The notes: generated by a model from the letters alone, not told the origin. Shown: positions 7,180 to 15,754, counted from the first letter of the stretch. The stretch is 20,374 bases of DNA from Cylindrotheca closterium (GCA_933822405.4 CAKOGP040001761.1:1-20374), one strand, 5' to 3'. Translations and numbers: made by a program.

Positions 7180-7890
7180 ATGGCCGTGAACGCTGTCGTC
7201 GAACAAAACAACCAAACTCTGGCGTTTATCCAACAAGGAGACTTTGTCAACGCCATCGAGTCGTCATCCCACGCACTCAGATGCTGCAGGCTATTGATTG
7301 GAGGTGAGGCAGAGATGCTTCTGAACGAATGTCTCGATCATTGTATGCTTCTTCGTTCCCCAGTGAACGCGAACCCACCCCCAATGCCCTCTGGCGACGA
7401 TCCCGTCTTCATTTACCGTCAAGGTATTACTATCCCTCTGCGTACAAGCTTCGTTGATCTGACTTGTGTCACTCCAATCCTTATATTCAACGCGGCACTT
7501 GCCCACCAATTGCTGGCCGAACAGCAGCAGGCGCTCCAACCACAACAACAACGACAACAACAACGACAACAACAACGACAGGATCGTGAACAAGACGAAG
7601 AAGATAGGGATGATCTTATATATATGTTACAAATGAAAGCCCGACAGTTATATAGACTCGCACATTCCACGGTCGATACAGAAGTGAATGTTCTGTTTCA
7701 TTTTGTGGTTGTCAATAATACTGCAGTGATTGATCGACGTGTAGGCAACCCGGCAGTTTCCAATGCCTCCTTCTACTATTTAATGGCTCGGTTTCTGATA
7801 CTACAGCACCAAGGAATGAATGAAAGGATACGCCATTTGGAGGGTTTTTGGGTGAATCTTCCTACATCACCTTCTGCCGCTGAATCGTGA
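7180..7890 (+). CDS. TPR-like protein of a probable diatom family
   Basis: The 236-residue product opens with a helical pair (residues 1-40, LAFIQQGDFVNAIESSSHAL) typical of a TPR-like unit. A central IFNAALAHQLLAE helix (102-114) and RQLYRLAHS (155-163) follow. Then come LFHFVVVNNTAVIDRRVGN and a C-terminal FYYLMARFLIL...LEGFWVNL...SPSAA segment. This order resembles, from memory, a large set of hypothetical diatom proteins in which a fixed TPR-like core ends in an LEGFF.N motif. A Gln/Arg-rich insert (115-137, built of QQQR repeats) followed by an acidic stretch (138-145) interrupts the helical core between the second and third blocks. The start ATG at 7180 sits in CCCATGGCC. There is no signal peptide. 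The protein is probably a protein-protein interaction scaffold; partner unknown. Confidence 0.82.
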   Translation: MAVNAVVEQNNQTLAFIQQGDFVNAIESSSHALRCCRLLIGGEAEMLLNECLDHCMLLRSPVNANPPPMPSGDDPVFIYRQGITIPLRTSFVDLTCVTPILIFNAALAHQLLAEQQQALQPQQQRQQQRQQQRQDREQDEEDRDDLIYMLQMKARQLYRLAHSTVDTEVNVLFHFVVVNNTAVIDRRVGNPAVSNASFYYLMARFLILQHQGMNERIRHLEGFWVNLPTSPSAAES

Positions 7891-8244
7891 CAACAAATCT
7901 GTGAAGTCAGGAACTTCAATCGTTTTAATCTAGCTGTACAGTATGGCAACTATGATAGTCCATGTCTAAATTTTGTACTATGGCTATTTTAAAAAAAAGG
8001 TGATCCTAGTTCAGAGTGGTTATATCGAGGCACAATGTCGTCGTCATCAATTCAACTCGATTGAGATTGCGCCCCTTGCTCTTAGCTTACTAGGGTTAGC
8101 ATTTTCAAAAGTCAAGTGATATAATTGAAATATTAGTACAACGCATAAACGGAAGAACACCAAACCCCATTTCACTCCTTGGATATCATGTCGTGAGGAC
8201 GGCATCAACATGGCTATTTGTGGTTCTTCTTCTTTCCGTGTTTC
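7891..8244. other. Convergent intergenic spacer
   Basis: This 354-bp gap lies between the 3' ends of the plus-strand TPR-like gene and the minus-strand RPA12 gene. It holds a run of A at 7991-7998 and AT-rich stretches but no open frame or repeat worth calling. It should contain both transcript ends. Confidence 0.5.
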
Positions 8245-8598
8245 TTAATTGTTGATGGACCAAGTGTATTTGCACGTCGGACATTCATAGAATACCGTTT
8301 GGCCTTCATCGACGGATCGCAACTGAACAGTATAGTATCCCACTTCGGGGCAACTACACCTCGGACAGGGTTCTTCAATAGTTGCTCGGACTGGTTCACT
8401 CGAGGTTTTCAGGGCGGCTTGTTCTTCGTCAGACTTGGCCCAGAGTGGAACAGGTCGATCAGCAGAATATGTAGTCGAGGAAGGAATAGAAGTCATTTCT
8501 GATAGGTTGGATCGGTAAGGACAGACGTTGCACATTATGGCTCCGGTGGAATCCACAATAAGGGTCGAGTGACATGACGGACAGAATGGCCAGACCAT
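8245..8598 (-). CDS. RPA12: RNA polymerase I subunit RPA12 (A12.2 homolog)
   Basis: The 117-residue product has two zinc ribbons. The N-terminal one uses Cys6, Cys9, Cys23 and Cys26. The C-terminal TFIIS-like ribbon uses Cys78, Cys81, Cys106 and Cys109. The latter carries RSVDEGQTVFYECPTCKY, where Asp97-Glu98 is the acidic pair at the hairpin tip, and the protein ends in NN as RPA12 proteins commonly do. In the family this subunit supports RNA cleavage and termination by Pol I in the nucleolus. The frame is open further upstream to 8712, but only from a TTG codon. The ATG at 8598 gives the length expected for the family (about 120 residues) and places the first zinc ribbon at the N terminus. 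Position 96 is Val where many homologs have Ala. Confidence 0.95.
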   Translation of the reverse strand: MVWPFCPSCHSTLIVDSTGAIMCNVCPYRSNLSEMTSIPSSTTYSADRPVPLWAKSDEEQAALKTSSEPVRATIEEPCPRCSCPEVGYYTVQLRSVDEGQTVFYECPTCKYTWSINN

Positions 8599-9272
8599 GA
8601 TGGTGTTGATGATTTTGATGATAGTACTATTGGAATTGATTGAATTTGCGTTGAAATTTACGCAGATGGCAAGATTCAGAAAACCTAGAGGGTAGAGCCA
8701 GCTGCTATTCAATTATCCTCCTTTCTTTTGACACCCAACGATGATGAAAAGATATTATTGATGACGAGATACACCTGTTGATGACGAATGAGATATATGA
8801 TGGCGGAATGAAGAATCAAAAAATCTTGGTGGACCAGAAATAGTCATGTGCGCATCAATGCGCGAAGGTGCTACTGTAGTATATATCTCTCTCCATACCT
8901 ACTACGGTATTAGCTTCTTTTTAGTCGTCGTTGAAGGCGTGGACAGAAGCATTATTTTTGCTAAGTGCAAGATGAGACTATGAAGAGCTAAGGAGCCATG
9001 ATCATCTGAAGCAGTTCAGAATAATTATATCTATTTTTCCTCTTTCATCTACCCATCACTTGTGCGTAAGGATAAAGTAGTCGTGACGAGTGCTCGAAAA
9101 CCGCTCACTCGCATCACATTGCATGGTGATCAGTGCCTGTACAGTACATCCTCATCCACCATCATGGATGCGCCTACATTTCAATTGGTATTACTTTTAG
9201 CGTTTTTATTTTAAAAAATAACAATTACACCAAGCAATACAATGTCTTTGGAGATTTGATTCTTCGTCTCTC
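8599..9272. other. Intergenic region upstream of RPA12
   Basis: There is no supported gene. TTGATGACGA occurs twice at a short interval (about 8758-8790), and a run of TATATCTCTCTC lies near 8881. The first 100 bp should carry the RPA12 promoter on the minus strand, but I see no clear TATA box close to its ATG. Confidence 0.45.
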
Positions 9273-10685
9273 CTATTGTTGTTGCTCCACCACCTCGAGC
9301 TCCTCTGTGCTCTTTCGTCGCTCCTTCTTCTTGTCCCGGACACGTTTGGGTGACTTTTCCCGTTTGAGCGTTTTTTCTCGTTTGGATGCTTTTTCCCGTT
9401 TGGGTGACTTCTCCCGTTGCTGTTTGCTGGTTGTGCCAGTCAAGGATGATCTCTTTTCAGAAGGAGAGAGCAGCGTGCCAGCGTCTGCAGATTTTAAGGC
9501 ATTTTTCGGAACAGACGAGTGACGTTTGGGGATGGTGGTGGCGGAAGTCGAATGTCGTTTGGGTCTGGCGGCAACAGAATCTTTGTTGCGTTTTGGACTA
9601 ACCGAAAGACGCCCATTCATCCCGTTGGCTCGGTGCTGTTGTCGTCTAGAGAGAGTACCTCGTTGTCGCTTGGGTGAACGCGATGCTGTTTTTCTGACGT
9701 TGTCGGTTGCTGATTCCGTTTCGGCAGCTTCGGATCGGACGGATAAGTCCAGTGAGGCTTCACTGTTGGCAAAATCATTGTTCGTCACCACCACGACCAT
9801 TGGATCCCCGTTGTTGTTTTCCGGGTCAATTACGCCATCGTCATCATCAGACGAATCATTATATTTTACAAACATGGATCGCTCCGCGCGAAGGGAAAGA
9901 TTCAGAGAGGGTTGAAATTGGCTGTAAACAGTGTCTTCGTCATCCGATAGGTCATCCTCGACATCGCCTGTCAGCAAATTGGTATCAGTGAGGACAATTT
10001 GGTGAGGCTGATCCCCTCCCAGATCGGTAGTTCTTGTTACGCGTTCGCTATGATCGGTAGTTCTTGTTACGCGTTCGCTATGGGCCAATTCGTCAGCTTC
10101 TTCATGATCATCGTCATGATCATCGTCATCTCCTAGTCGCTGCATGAGTGTCGAGCAACTATCATTACTGTCTCGTCGTCGCAATCGGCGCAATACCGAA
10201 GGCGACTTGCTTCGAATGTTGCGAATACTATTGGAGCCCGATTCCAGTGCCTCTCGCATTTGATCACGACGCGAGGATCGTCCACGGCTTGATCGACCTG
10301 AGGATTTACTGTTCCCTGTGCTCATGAGTCCAACAGAATCATTGTCGCTGTCATTACCATCGTTTTGCTCGGAAGGTTTAATCTTGTTCTTTCCCAAACT
10401 TAGACGTCGGAGCTTCTTGCTGAAGGAGACAGGCCTTTGTCTTTTCTTTTCATCTGGATCATCATTCAGCATGAATTCACCAACGAATCCTTCATCTTCT
10501 GCAGAACTAGGAACCGCTGGATTCGGTTCAGAGTCGTCGTTGTCGTTGTCGTTATTGTTGAGAGCTTTGTTGTAGTCGATCGAAGGACCTCTGGATACCA
10601 TGTTATCGCTATTATCAGGTGACGCCTCTGCTGCTGGTGCGGCGTCTGAAGCAAGCGATGATGATGATGATGATGATTGTGACAT
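9273..10685 (-). CDS. Large disordered acidic/basic protein with SPKR and KREK repeats
   Basis: The 470-residue product is almost wholly low-complexity. It has a poly-Ser N terminus (residues 4-10), Asn/Asp-rich acidic patches (43-51, 108-117, 186-197, 244-251, 278-284) and Arg/Ser-rich segments (126-174). The C terminus is very basic (332-460), containing SPKR four times and KREK three times. A short motif SLxLSxRxE appears twice (260-268 and 311-319). Residues 202-221 are an exact tandem HSERVTRTTD pair from a 30-bp DNA duplication. SPKR fits proline-directed kinase sites, and the basic tail suggests nucleic-acid or chromatin contact, but that is inference. No folded domain, signal peptide or membrane helix is visible. 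The ATG at 10685 opens the frame and no intron is needed. Confidence 0.8.
   Translation of the reverse strand: MSQSSSSSSSLASDAAPAAEASPDNSDNMVSRGPSIDYNKALNNNDNDNDDSEPNPAVPSSAEDEGFVGEFMLNDDPDEKKRQRPVSFSKKLRRLSLGKNKIKPSEQNDGNDSDNDSVGLMSTGNSKSSGRSSRGRSSRRDQMREALESGSNSIRNIRSKSPSVLRRLRRRDSNDSCSTLMQRLGDDDDHDDDHEEADELAHSERVTRTTDHSERVTRTTDLGGDQPHQIVLTDTNLLTGDVEDDLSDDEDTVYSQFQPSLNLSLRAERSMFVKYNDSSDDDDGVIDPENNNGDPMVVVVTNNDFANSEASLDLSVRSEAAETESATDNVRKTASRSPKRQRGTLSRRQQHRANGMNGRLSVSPKRNKDSVAARPKRHSTSATTIPKRHSSVPKNALKSADAGTLLSPSEKRSSLTGTTSKQQREKSPKREKASKREKTLKREKSPKRVRDKKKERRKSTEELEVVEQQQ
10022..10081 (-). repeat. Perfect 30-bp tandem duplication inside a coding region
   Basis: The 30-bp sequence 10022-10051 is repeated without a mismatch at 10052-10081. 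It adds exactly ten residues (HSERVTRTTD) in frame. With no differences between the copies, the duplication is probably recent or kept homogenised. Confidence 0.93.
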
Positions 10686-11490
10686 CTCCAGCGGATGAGG
10701 GTACGGTGATGGTGCTTCTAGTTTACCTTCTCAAGTTTTGCAGTAGACCAGACAGTAGTATTGATGTGGTGGGTCATTTTCACTACATGACCCCTGTTAA
10801 TTTTTTCGAAGGGTTCAAAAGTCGGTCTACGTTTTCTTACAACTCCTATGCCTTTGGTCGCAAGAAACTTCGAAATGTTTACGTATTTATTGGTCGGGCA
10901 TAAGTGTCTCGCTTGGGTCACTTTTTCAATCTTGGTCAAATCATCGCTGAACAGAATATCTGTAACGCCCAAGTGAAAATCTCCATCCAACATGCATCAT
11001 CACACCTGTACTCGTACCCACATCTTGCAACGATGAAGAAGAGTATTTATTGCTTGCTGTATCTGAAAACCGATTGCTCGTGTCTATTTCTTTTGCATGG
11101 ATGGTCGCAAAAAGGAGACAAGTATAGAGGATGCGTCTCTCATGAATGAATGAATGAATGAATCATGGAAAGGAACAGAACAGAGGCTCATCATCAGTAC
11201 CATCAGTACCATTACCCAAAAACCCGAAAGAGGATTGCGATACAATTGCTTGACAACTGATAACATTCACGGTTCCCCGAAGAGCCAAGCTTTGGGATTG
11301 CATGGAATGAGGATTCCGCTCACTGGTTCGATGATAGAAACAAGATTCAGCTTCATCTGACCCGGCCGATGTCATCACAAGCAAGAAGATTTCGTACCCA
11401 TTGATGGTAAAGGCTTTGCATACCATCACTTTTTACCCGATAGTCGCTGAAAGTGTGTCGAGAGTTGATGAAAGCAACTGAAGAACAAAT
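10686..11490. other. Intergenic region without a supported gene
   Basis: Only short frames without motifs are present, several opening at non-ATG codons. A microsatellite of five ATGA repeats lies at 11142-11161. The pair CATCAGTACCATCAGTACC lies near 11193-11211. The first part should hold the promoter of the minus-strand gene ending at 10685; no TATA box is evident. Confidence 0.45.
11142..11161 (+). repeat. (ATGA)5 microsatellite
   Basis: Five perfect ATGA units. A shorter GAATGAATGAATGA run occurs near 20270-20282. Confidence 0.9.
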
Positions 11491-11813
11491 AATGCCAATG
11501 TAACATTGACACGGCGCGCTTGACAGTATGGCAGTGGGACGCCGACGCCAAATTCAATTACCAAGCCTTGTAGATTTCTTTGCCGGAAAAGAGGTAAAAT
11601 CCGTTGGTGGGATGCACCCGCTGGCTGACGGCTGGATCCTTCTACCTATGGGCTGCGTCACTCAAAAATATCGAGAACGACGAATATGCCTTCAAGAGAA
11701 TATATCCTTGCCATCGTTATACTCTGGCTTCGTCCATGGGGATTGACTCACTCCTTCTGGCAGACAAGAATGTGATCGCAATCTTGAATGAGGATGGTGG
11801 GCACATATTGTAG
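11491..11813 (+). pseudogene. Possible WD40-like gene remnant with two in-frame stops
   Basis: One plus-strand frame reads coding-like from about 11493 to a TAG at 11811-11813, broken by a TAG near 11571 and a TAA near 11595. Before the stops it gives LTVWQWDADAKFNYQAL. After them it gives WLTAGSFYLWAASL and later LLLADKNVIAILNEDGGHIL. The pattern of a Trp-Asp pair followed by an AGSFYLW-like strand is reminiscent of WD40 blades, but too little is left for a firm call. A second frame from the ATG at 11528 contains AAAGAG|GTAAAATC, which could be a splice donor. No complete gene model can be built. It may be a decayed duplicate of a gene elsewhere, or chance. Confidence 0.28.
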
Positions 11814-12123
11814 ATGATTGATATGCATGCTTCTTCACTGATAAACAATTAGAACTGTGCAATTAGAACAATTTATACAAATACGCAGCGAGTACTGTGA
11901 ACTTACCAATGCGAAGACAAATCGTCTTCAGTCCATTGTTACTTTGATTTCCATTCAGCAATGCGACTATTCTTTATCCAGCATCGTCGTGCTGCATTTC
12001 ATTCAGTTCAGAGTAGATGTCAGAAGGAATTATTCCATACAATATAGGATATTGAGTCATTACTGTCATCTGATCGGAACGAGGGCAGTTCATCGAACGT
12101 GCACTTCATTCAACGTGAATTCA

Positions 12124-12789
12124 TCATCTCTTTTGCTTTTGATATCCAAATTCTTCCAACTGTGAAAACAGAATATTCAATTTCGAATCAATAGACGTTG
12201 TATCATTCGGTGACGGTTCAGTTGATTCTTGGTGCTGCTTCTGGTCGGGTATGTTGTACGGATTAATGGGCATGTACGCCTCATCAATAACTTCCGCCTG
12301 CATATGTATCAAATCCACCAATTGACCGCATGTGATGGAATATAGCTCAAGGTCAGATTGGTTTTGTGGCGAGTAATGTCGGGCTGAATGGTTGCTACTA
12401 TTTGCGGCGGCCGCTGCTGCTTGTTGGACAGTCAATTCTCTTGCCATTGTGAGCAATGAAGATTTATTGTCTCTTGATGTTGAAGATTCATCCTTAACGA
12501 TGGCAGCAAGAGGGGCGCGAGAAGGATGCTCCTGTGAATGTAAATAGTAGGCATCTTCAACATTGTTGTGAATACCACGTTGTTGGTGATGCTGTTGTTG
12601 ATGCTGTTGGCGATGCTGTTGATGATGCTGTTGGTGATGCTGTTGATAATGCTGTTGATGAGGTTGGTGTGAGGTGACGATCGGTACTTCCCAACTGGAC
12701 TCCTCAGTTGTCGGATTTGCGTAATAGATTCGTCCAGTATTTGAATCTCGGGCTTCTACCCATCCTGGTGGCAATGCAGAGCCTGTCAT
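12124..12789 (-). CDS. WW-domain protein with Gln/His repeat
   Basis: The 221-residue product starts with a WW domain at about residues 7-37: LPPGW (Trp10), then GRIYYANPTT and the second Trp (Trp33) followed by P36. This is the classical layout for binding Pro-rich or phospho-Ser/Pro peptides. A Gln/His tract (about 42-70) made of QQHHQ-type five-residue repeats follows. Next are an Ala-rich stretch (QQAAAAAAN) and a C-terminal part with LVDLIHMQAEVIDEAYMPINPYNIP and a final LNILFSQLEEFGY helix. The frame stays open upstream to 12876 only from a GTG codon. The ATG at 12789 is the first Met and places the WW domain at the N terminus. TATAAAAG on the minus strand (12855-12862) lies about 70 bp upstream. 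Its function is probably as an adaptor; ligand unknown. Confidence 0.85.
   Translation of the reverse strand: MTGSALPPGWVEARDSNTGRIYYANPTTEESSWEVPIVTSHQPHQQHYQQHHQQHHQQHRQQHQQQHHQQRGIHNNVEDAYYLHSQEHPSRAPLAAIVKDESSTSRDNKSSLLTMARELTVQQAAAAAANSSNHSARHYSPQNQSDLELYSITCGQLVDLIHMQAEVIDEAYMPINPYNIPDQKQHQESTEPSPNDTTSIDSKLNILFSQLEEFGYQKQKR
12586..12668 (-). repeat. 15-bp coding minisatellite (Gln/His repeat)
   Basis: On the plus strand the unit is close to TGATGCTGTTGTTGG, repeated with point changes (GGTGATGCTGTTG, GCGATGCTGTTG, TAATGCTGTTG). It encodes the Gln/His tract of the WW-domain protein. Its multiple-of-three unit means copy-number changes keep the frame. Confidence 0.85.
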
Positions 12790-13191
12790 GATCTTTTTGA
12801 TTTGTACTGTAGGATGAGGCAGATGATGAGACCGTATTTTCCGGTAAATGCAGTCTTTTATATTGTAGGTCGTCACTCATCCCCATCATCATCGCATCTC
12901 TCCGCGCACGCTGCGATGCCACGATGGTCGAATGAGTCATCCGTTCTGCCATACACAGTACTAATATCAGAGTACAGCCCAAAAGTACCGTTGAAATCTC
13001 AAATTTTCTAGGAACCTTCGATTAAAATAGCGACAGTTAGTACTCAAACATGATTTGAAACTGCATGCAGAGACAGCGATCCGTCTCATCAAAATGCTGT
13101 CCTGCAGCATAATCCGTTTGTCATAATTGATTCATGCATCAGCAACAGGAGGATCCATCATTCTTCATGATCTTGTTCATCATTCCAAAAG
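12790..13191. promoter_or_regulatory. Divergent promoter region
   Basis: This 402-bp gap lies between the divergently transcribed WW-domain gene (minus) and the acidic unknown gene (plus), so it must contain both promoters unless leaders are longer. Apart from the TATAAAAG noted for the minus strand, no shared element is obvious. A minus-strand ATG frame at 12704-12982 (MAERMTHSTIV...) overlaps the WW gene in another frame and has no recognisable motif. Confidence 0.5.
12855..12862 (-). promoter_or_regulatory. TATA-box candidate of the WW-domain gene
   Basis: The minus strand reads TATAAAAG here, 66 to 73 bp upstream of the ATG at 12789, a reasonable distance for a TATA box with a short 5' leader. 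Confidence 0.4.
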
Positions 13192-13971
13192 ATGAGAAGA
13201 TCGAAAAGACTAAAGACGAGACAGCAGCATTCTATAAGTAAGTGCGAGGATGATTTGCCTGACATAACACCCGCCCGGAGTAGTATGATCGAAATTCTGG
13301 CGAAGCCACTACTATTAGGCAATGGGACTGCTGCTCAGCATGCTGATGAGGATGCCTATTATGATGATGACGAAGAAGAAGAAAAAGATGATGACGAGAC
13401 AGTATCTATCAATGAAGAGCAGTCCGATGAAGAACATGAGAGTGTGACAGAAAGCGCCATTGTTCCATCTGGATACCATATAAGTAACTTTGGAATGGAC
13501 ATCATTGCAGTCACCCAGAAGACAAACCCACGTCCTCTGCTGGCAGATTTCGAATCGTCCAACAAAATGAGCTCATTTGATGCTCTGATTTACAACTTGA
13601 TTCTTCTCAATAATACCTTATCAGAACCTTACTGGTATCAGGTGTTCTACCGCGCAACAGAAGAAAGCAAGGTCTATGATGGTGTCGGGACTTTCCACGA
13701 GTTGCTTGAGTTGGATCAGAAGCAATGCTTGGACGTTCTTGTGGCTTCCGGACTTGTGGCGCCGAATAAGAACCACCGAATGCAAGCAAAGCGAAAGATA
13801 TTTGAGCGAATTTTAGATTTGGTGCCTGGCTTTGATTTCAAAATCAACACCACAAACCAGGGCTTTAGTCACACTTTTGTTTTGATTGGCCCGCCGACAA
13901 AGACAGTACCGTCCCTGAGTGAACAAATAGGCCTAGACAAAGAGACACCAGTCTTCAAACAGTTAATATAA
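13192..13971 (+). CDS. Unknown protein with basic N terminus and acidic tract
   Basis: The 259-residue product starts MRRSKRLKTR, a short basic stretch that could act as a nuclear signal. It continues through a strongly acidic Asp/Glu tract (about residues 52-83). The C-terminal half (about 127-235) looks folded: FDALIYNLILLNNTLSEPYWYQVFYRA, then TFHELLELDQKQCLDVLVASGLV, then a basic RMQAKRKIFERILDLVPGFDF and a final SHTFVLIGPPTK strand. I recognise no family. The composition suggests a nuclear or nucleolar protein, which is inference. It is divergent from the WW-domain gene and its 3' end converges with the gene ending at 14179, with 207 bp between them. The ATG at 13192 is the frame's first. 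Confidence 0.75.
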   Translation: MRRSKRLKTRQQHSISKCEDDLPDITPARSSMIEILAKPLLLGNGTAAQHADEDAYYDDDEEEEKDDDETVSINEEQSDEEHESVTESAIVPSGYHISNFGMDIIAVTQKTNPRPLLADFESSNKMSSFDALIYNLILLNNTLSEPYWYQVFYRATEESKVYDGVGTFHELLELDQKQCLDVLVASGLVAPNKNHRMQAKRKIFERILDLVPGFDFKINTTNQGFSHTFVLIGPPTKTVPSLSEQIGLDKETPVFKQLI

Positions 13972-14178
13972 TCATGTAATATAAATTTAACTCATGTTAA
14001 CTTCACCGATTCTAGCCTATTGATTCTCCCTCAAAGTCCATTTCATTTCCCCATCCCATACATCCAGCTAGCACCTTGATGACAGGTATTCTCAATCAAT
14101 GCCTCATTCCAACAATATTCACCTCCGCAATGTGCGGTATTAACCAGTTCCAGTTCCAATAGATGTTCCAGTACACGC

Positions 14179-15426
14179 TTACTCGAACATATCCTTGATG
14201 AAATCATCATCTGCCGAATCATTCGCCTGATTGGCAACGTCGTCAGTCTTTTTTTCGTCAGCGTCCAAATTTTTAAGAATATCATCCTCATCATCGGAAC
14301 CAATTTCAAACGCTACCAAATCAATGTCCATGTCAGCATCTAAACCATCTAGTTCAAGATCCGGGGTAGTGACAGCAGTAGTAGTTGTAGTCTCGGTTGG
14401 TTTGTCTTCGGTAGTACTAGCTGCAGCTTCTTCCGTGGTTGTCTTGGAAGCTGCAGTGTCCGTGGAGGTGTCAAGCGCTGGAGCTGGTGTTGCCGCTGCT
14501 GAAGTTTCATCGAATTCCGAATCTCCTTCCAGATCCTTGGCAAAGGCAAAGGCATTGGACTTGACCAATGGCGAATTGCATTTTTCCAACGTCAAGATCA
14601 AACGTTCATAGGTGGACACACAAATTTGGGTGGTATCGTCCTGAAATTGTCCATCAATCCCCGCTTCCATCAACTGATCCATTCTTCCTAGGCTGGCTTC
14701 GAGTTTCTTGATGGTGTAGGGCAATCGAGGATCAGGATCATAATCAATTTGATTAATGAGGTCGTCCTTTTCAGCTAGTAGGGTATGACAGAGAGTCATC
14801 AATTCGTGCAATTGTTCCAATTCGGCCACAATTTGCTCGTCCACACTGGGTGGTTTTAGTGGTACTTGCGGCTGTGGGGCAACTAGCTTTTGAGTGAATC
14901 CAGCAAAGCTCGTTCGAAATCGAGACATTGTTGTTTGGACGTCTTCCTTGGCCTTGTCCATGTCTTTCTGAAGAGTTTCCTTAATAGAAGAAACAATTGG
15001 TGGTGTTTCCGCAGGAGAAGTCGGAGTGTCGGGAGTACCTCTGGGATTGTTTTTCTTTTGAGGGGTCAAGACTTCGGACCATTCCGCAGTCTTTTTATCG
15101 TAAACCTTCTTAATCTTTTCTTCTTGCTCAAATTGCATGGCCAAGAATTTTTCATCTAATTTGTTCATTTGTTCTTTCATGTCGTCCATTTGCTTTTTCC
15201 CCCAGGAAAGAAAGTTAAACGAGCCACGCTTATCAGTTTGCGATCCTCGTCGTTGAGACAAAGAGTTTCGTTTGGCTCCTGGCGAATTAGCAGGCAAAGG
15301 ACTTCGGTGTTTGGCAACAGTGTCTCCTTTTTCAGTGCGTTCGTCTGCTAACTTCAGAACTGCCATGGCGGCAGCACGAACGTCTTCGGGCTTTTTGGAG
15401 GGAGCTTCAGCTGCTACAGTTGCCAT
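14179..15426 (-). CDS. Unknown coiled-coil protein with acidic tail
   Basis: The 415-residue product has a helical N terminus (KKPEDVRAAAMAVLKLADERTEKG) and a Ser/Arg segment with two RRGS/KRGS-type kinase sites (59-69). A charged helix likely to form a coiled coil follows (about 76-115), then a Pro/Thr linker (120-145). Next is a second helical region, KETLQKDMDKAKEDVQTTMS (149-168). A probable folded core (195-285) includes IVAELEQLHELMTLCHTLLAEKDDLINQ and a STYERLILTLEKC helix. The tail from 303 is Thr/Ala-rich and then acidic, ending DDDFIKDMFE. No family is recognised. It has no membrane helix or signal peptide. A TATA candidate lies about 60 bp upstream and no intron is needed. It could be a cytoskeletal or scaffold protein, but nothing proves that. 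Confidence 0.82.
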   Translation of the reverse strand: MATVAAEAPSKKPEDVRAAAMAVLKLADERTEKGDTVAKHRSPLPANSPGAKRNSLSQRRGSQTDKRGSFNFLSWGKKQMDDMKEQMNKLDEKFLAMQFEQEEKIKKVYDKKTAEWSEVLTPQKKNNPRGTPDTPTSPAETPPIVSSIKETLQKDMDKAKEDVQTTMSRFRTSFAGFTQKLVAPQPQVPLKPPSVDEQIVAELEQLHELMTLCHTLLAEKDDLINQIDYDPDPRLPYTIKKLEASLGRMDQLMEAGIDGQFQDDTTQICVSTYERLILTLEKCNSPLVKSNAFAFAKDLEGDSEFDETSAAATPAPALDTSTDTAASKTTTEEAAASTTEDKPTETTTTTAVTTPDLELDGLDADMDIDLVAFEIGSDDEDDILKNLDADEKKTDDVANQANDSADDDFIKDMFE

Positions 15427-15483
15427 ATTGATTCACTGATTGATGGTAATGGTAGGAGTTGCGTTGAAGGGGAGTTGTCAGTT

Positions 15484-15492
15484 CTTTTTATA
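15484..15492 (-). promoter_or_regulatory. TATA-box candidate of the coiled-coil protein gene
   Basis: The minus strand reads TATAAAAAG, 58 to 66 bp before the ATG at 15426, followed by a pyrimidine/CA-rich leader (CAACTCC, CATTACCATC). Confidence 0.5.
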
Positions 15493-15720
15493 GGATTCGT
15501 AATAAGACCGTGCACCTCTCTATGTCTTATTCCTTTACAGCGTCAGACGCAGCACGAGGCACGAGTCGATTTTTTTCAAAATTCCACTACGTCCGGGTTG
15601 CCTTCTATTTCAAAACTGACCGTTGCGGACTCATTCGACTGAATCATGTTCCAATAATGGATCAATCAGATCGTAATCCGTTGTCTGCCCGTCGTCTTTT
15701 ATGCCAAAAATGAATGACCT

Positions 15721-15754
15721 AGTACCTGGTACCATCCTTGCTGGTACCAGGTAC
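15721..15754. repeat. GGTACC-type inverted repeat
   Basis: GTACCTGGTACC (15722-15733) pairs perfectly with GGTACCAGGTAC (15743-15754) around a 9-bp spacer. Each arm also contains the palindrome GGTACC. Related sequence occurs at 7004-7019 and as AGGTACCAGGTAGG near 17990. Confidence 0.85.

Noticed and set aside
8000..8080. tRNA-like string CCTAGTTCAGAGTGGTTA
   Set aside because: It resembles an A box, but no B box or pairable acceptor stem follows at a suitable distance.
8599..8712. 38-residue N-terminal extension of RPA12
   Set aside because: The only upstream start is TTG; the ATG at 8598 gives the family's usual length and N terminus.
9526..9915. Plus-strand frames opposite the disordered protein
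   Set aside because: They are antisense shadows of a low-complexity, codon-biased gene with no independent motif.
12704..12982. Minus-strand frame starting MAERMTHSTIV upstream of the WW gene
   Set aside because: It is in a different frame, overlaps the WW domain coding sequence, and no splice pair of reasonable length joins the two.
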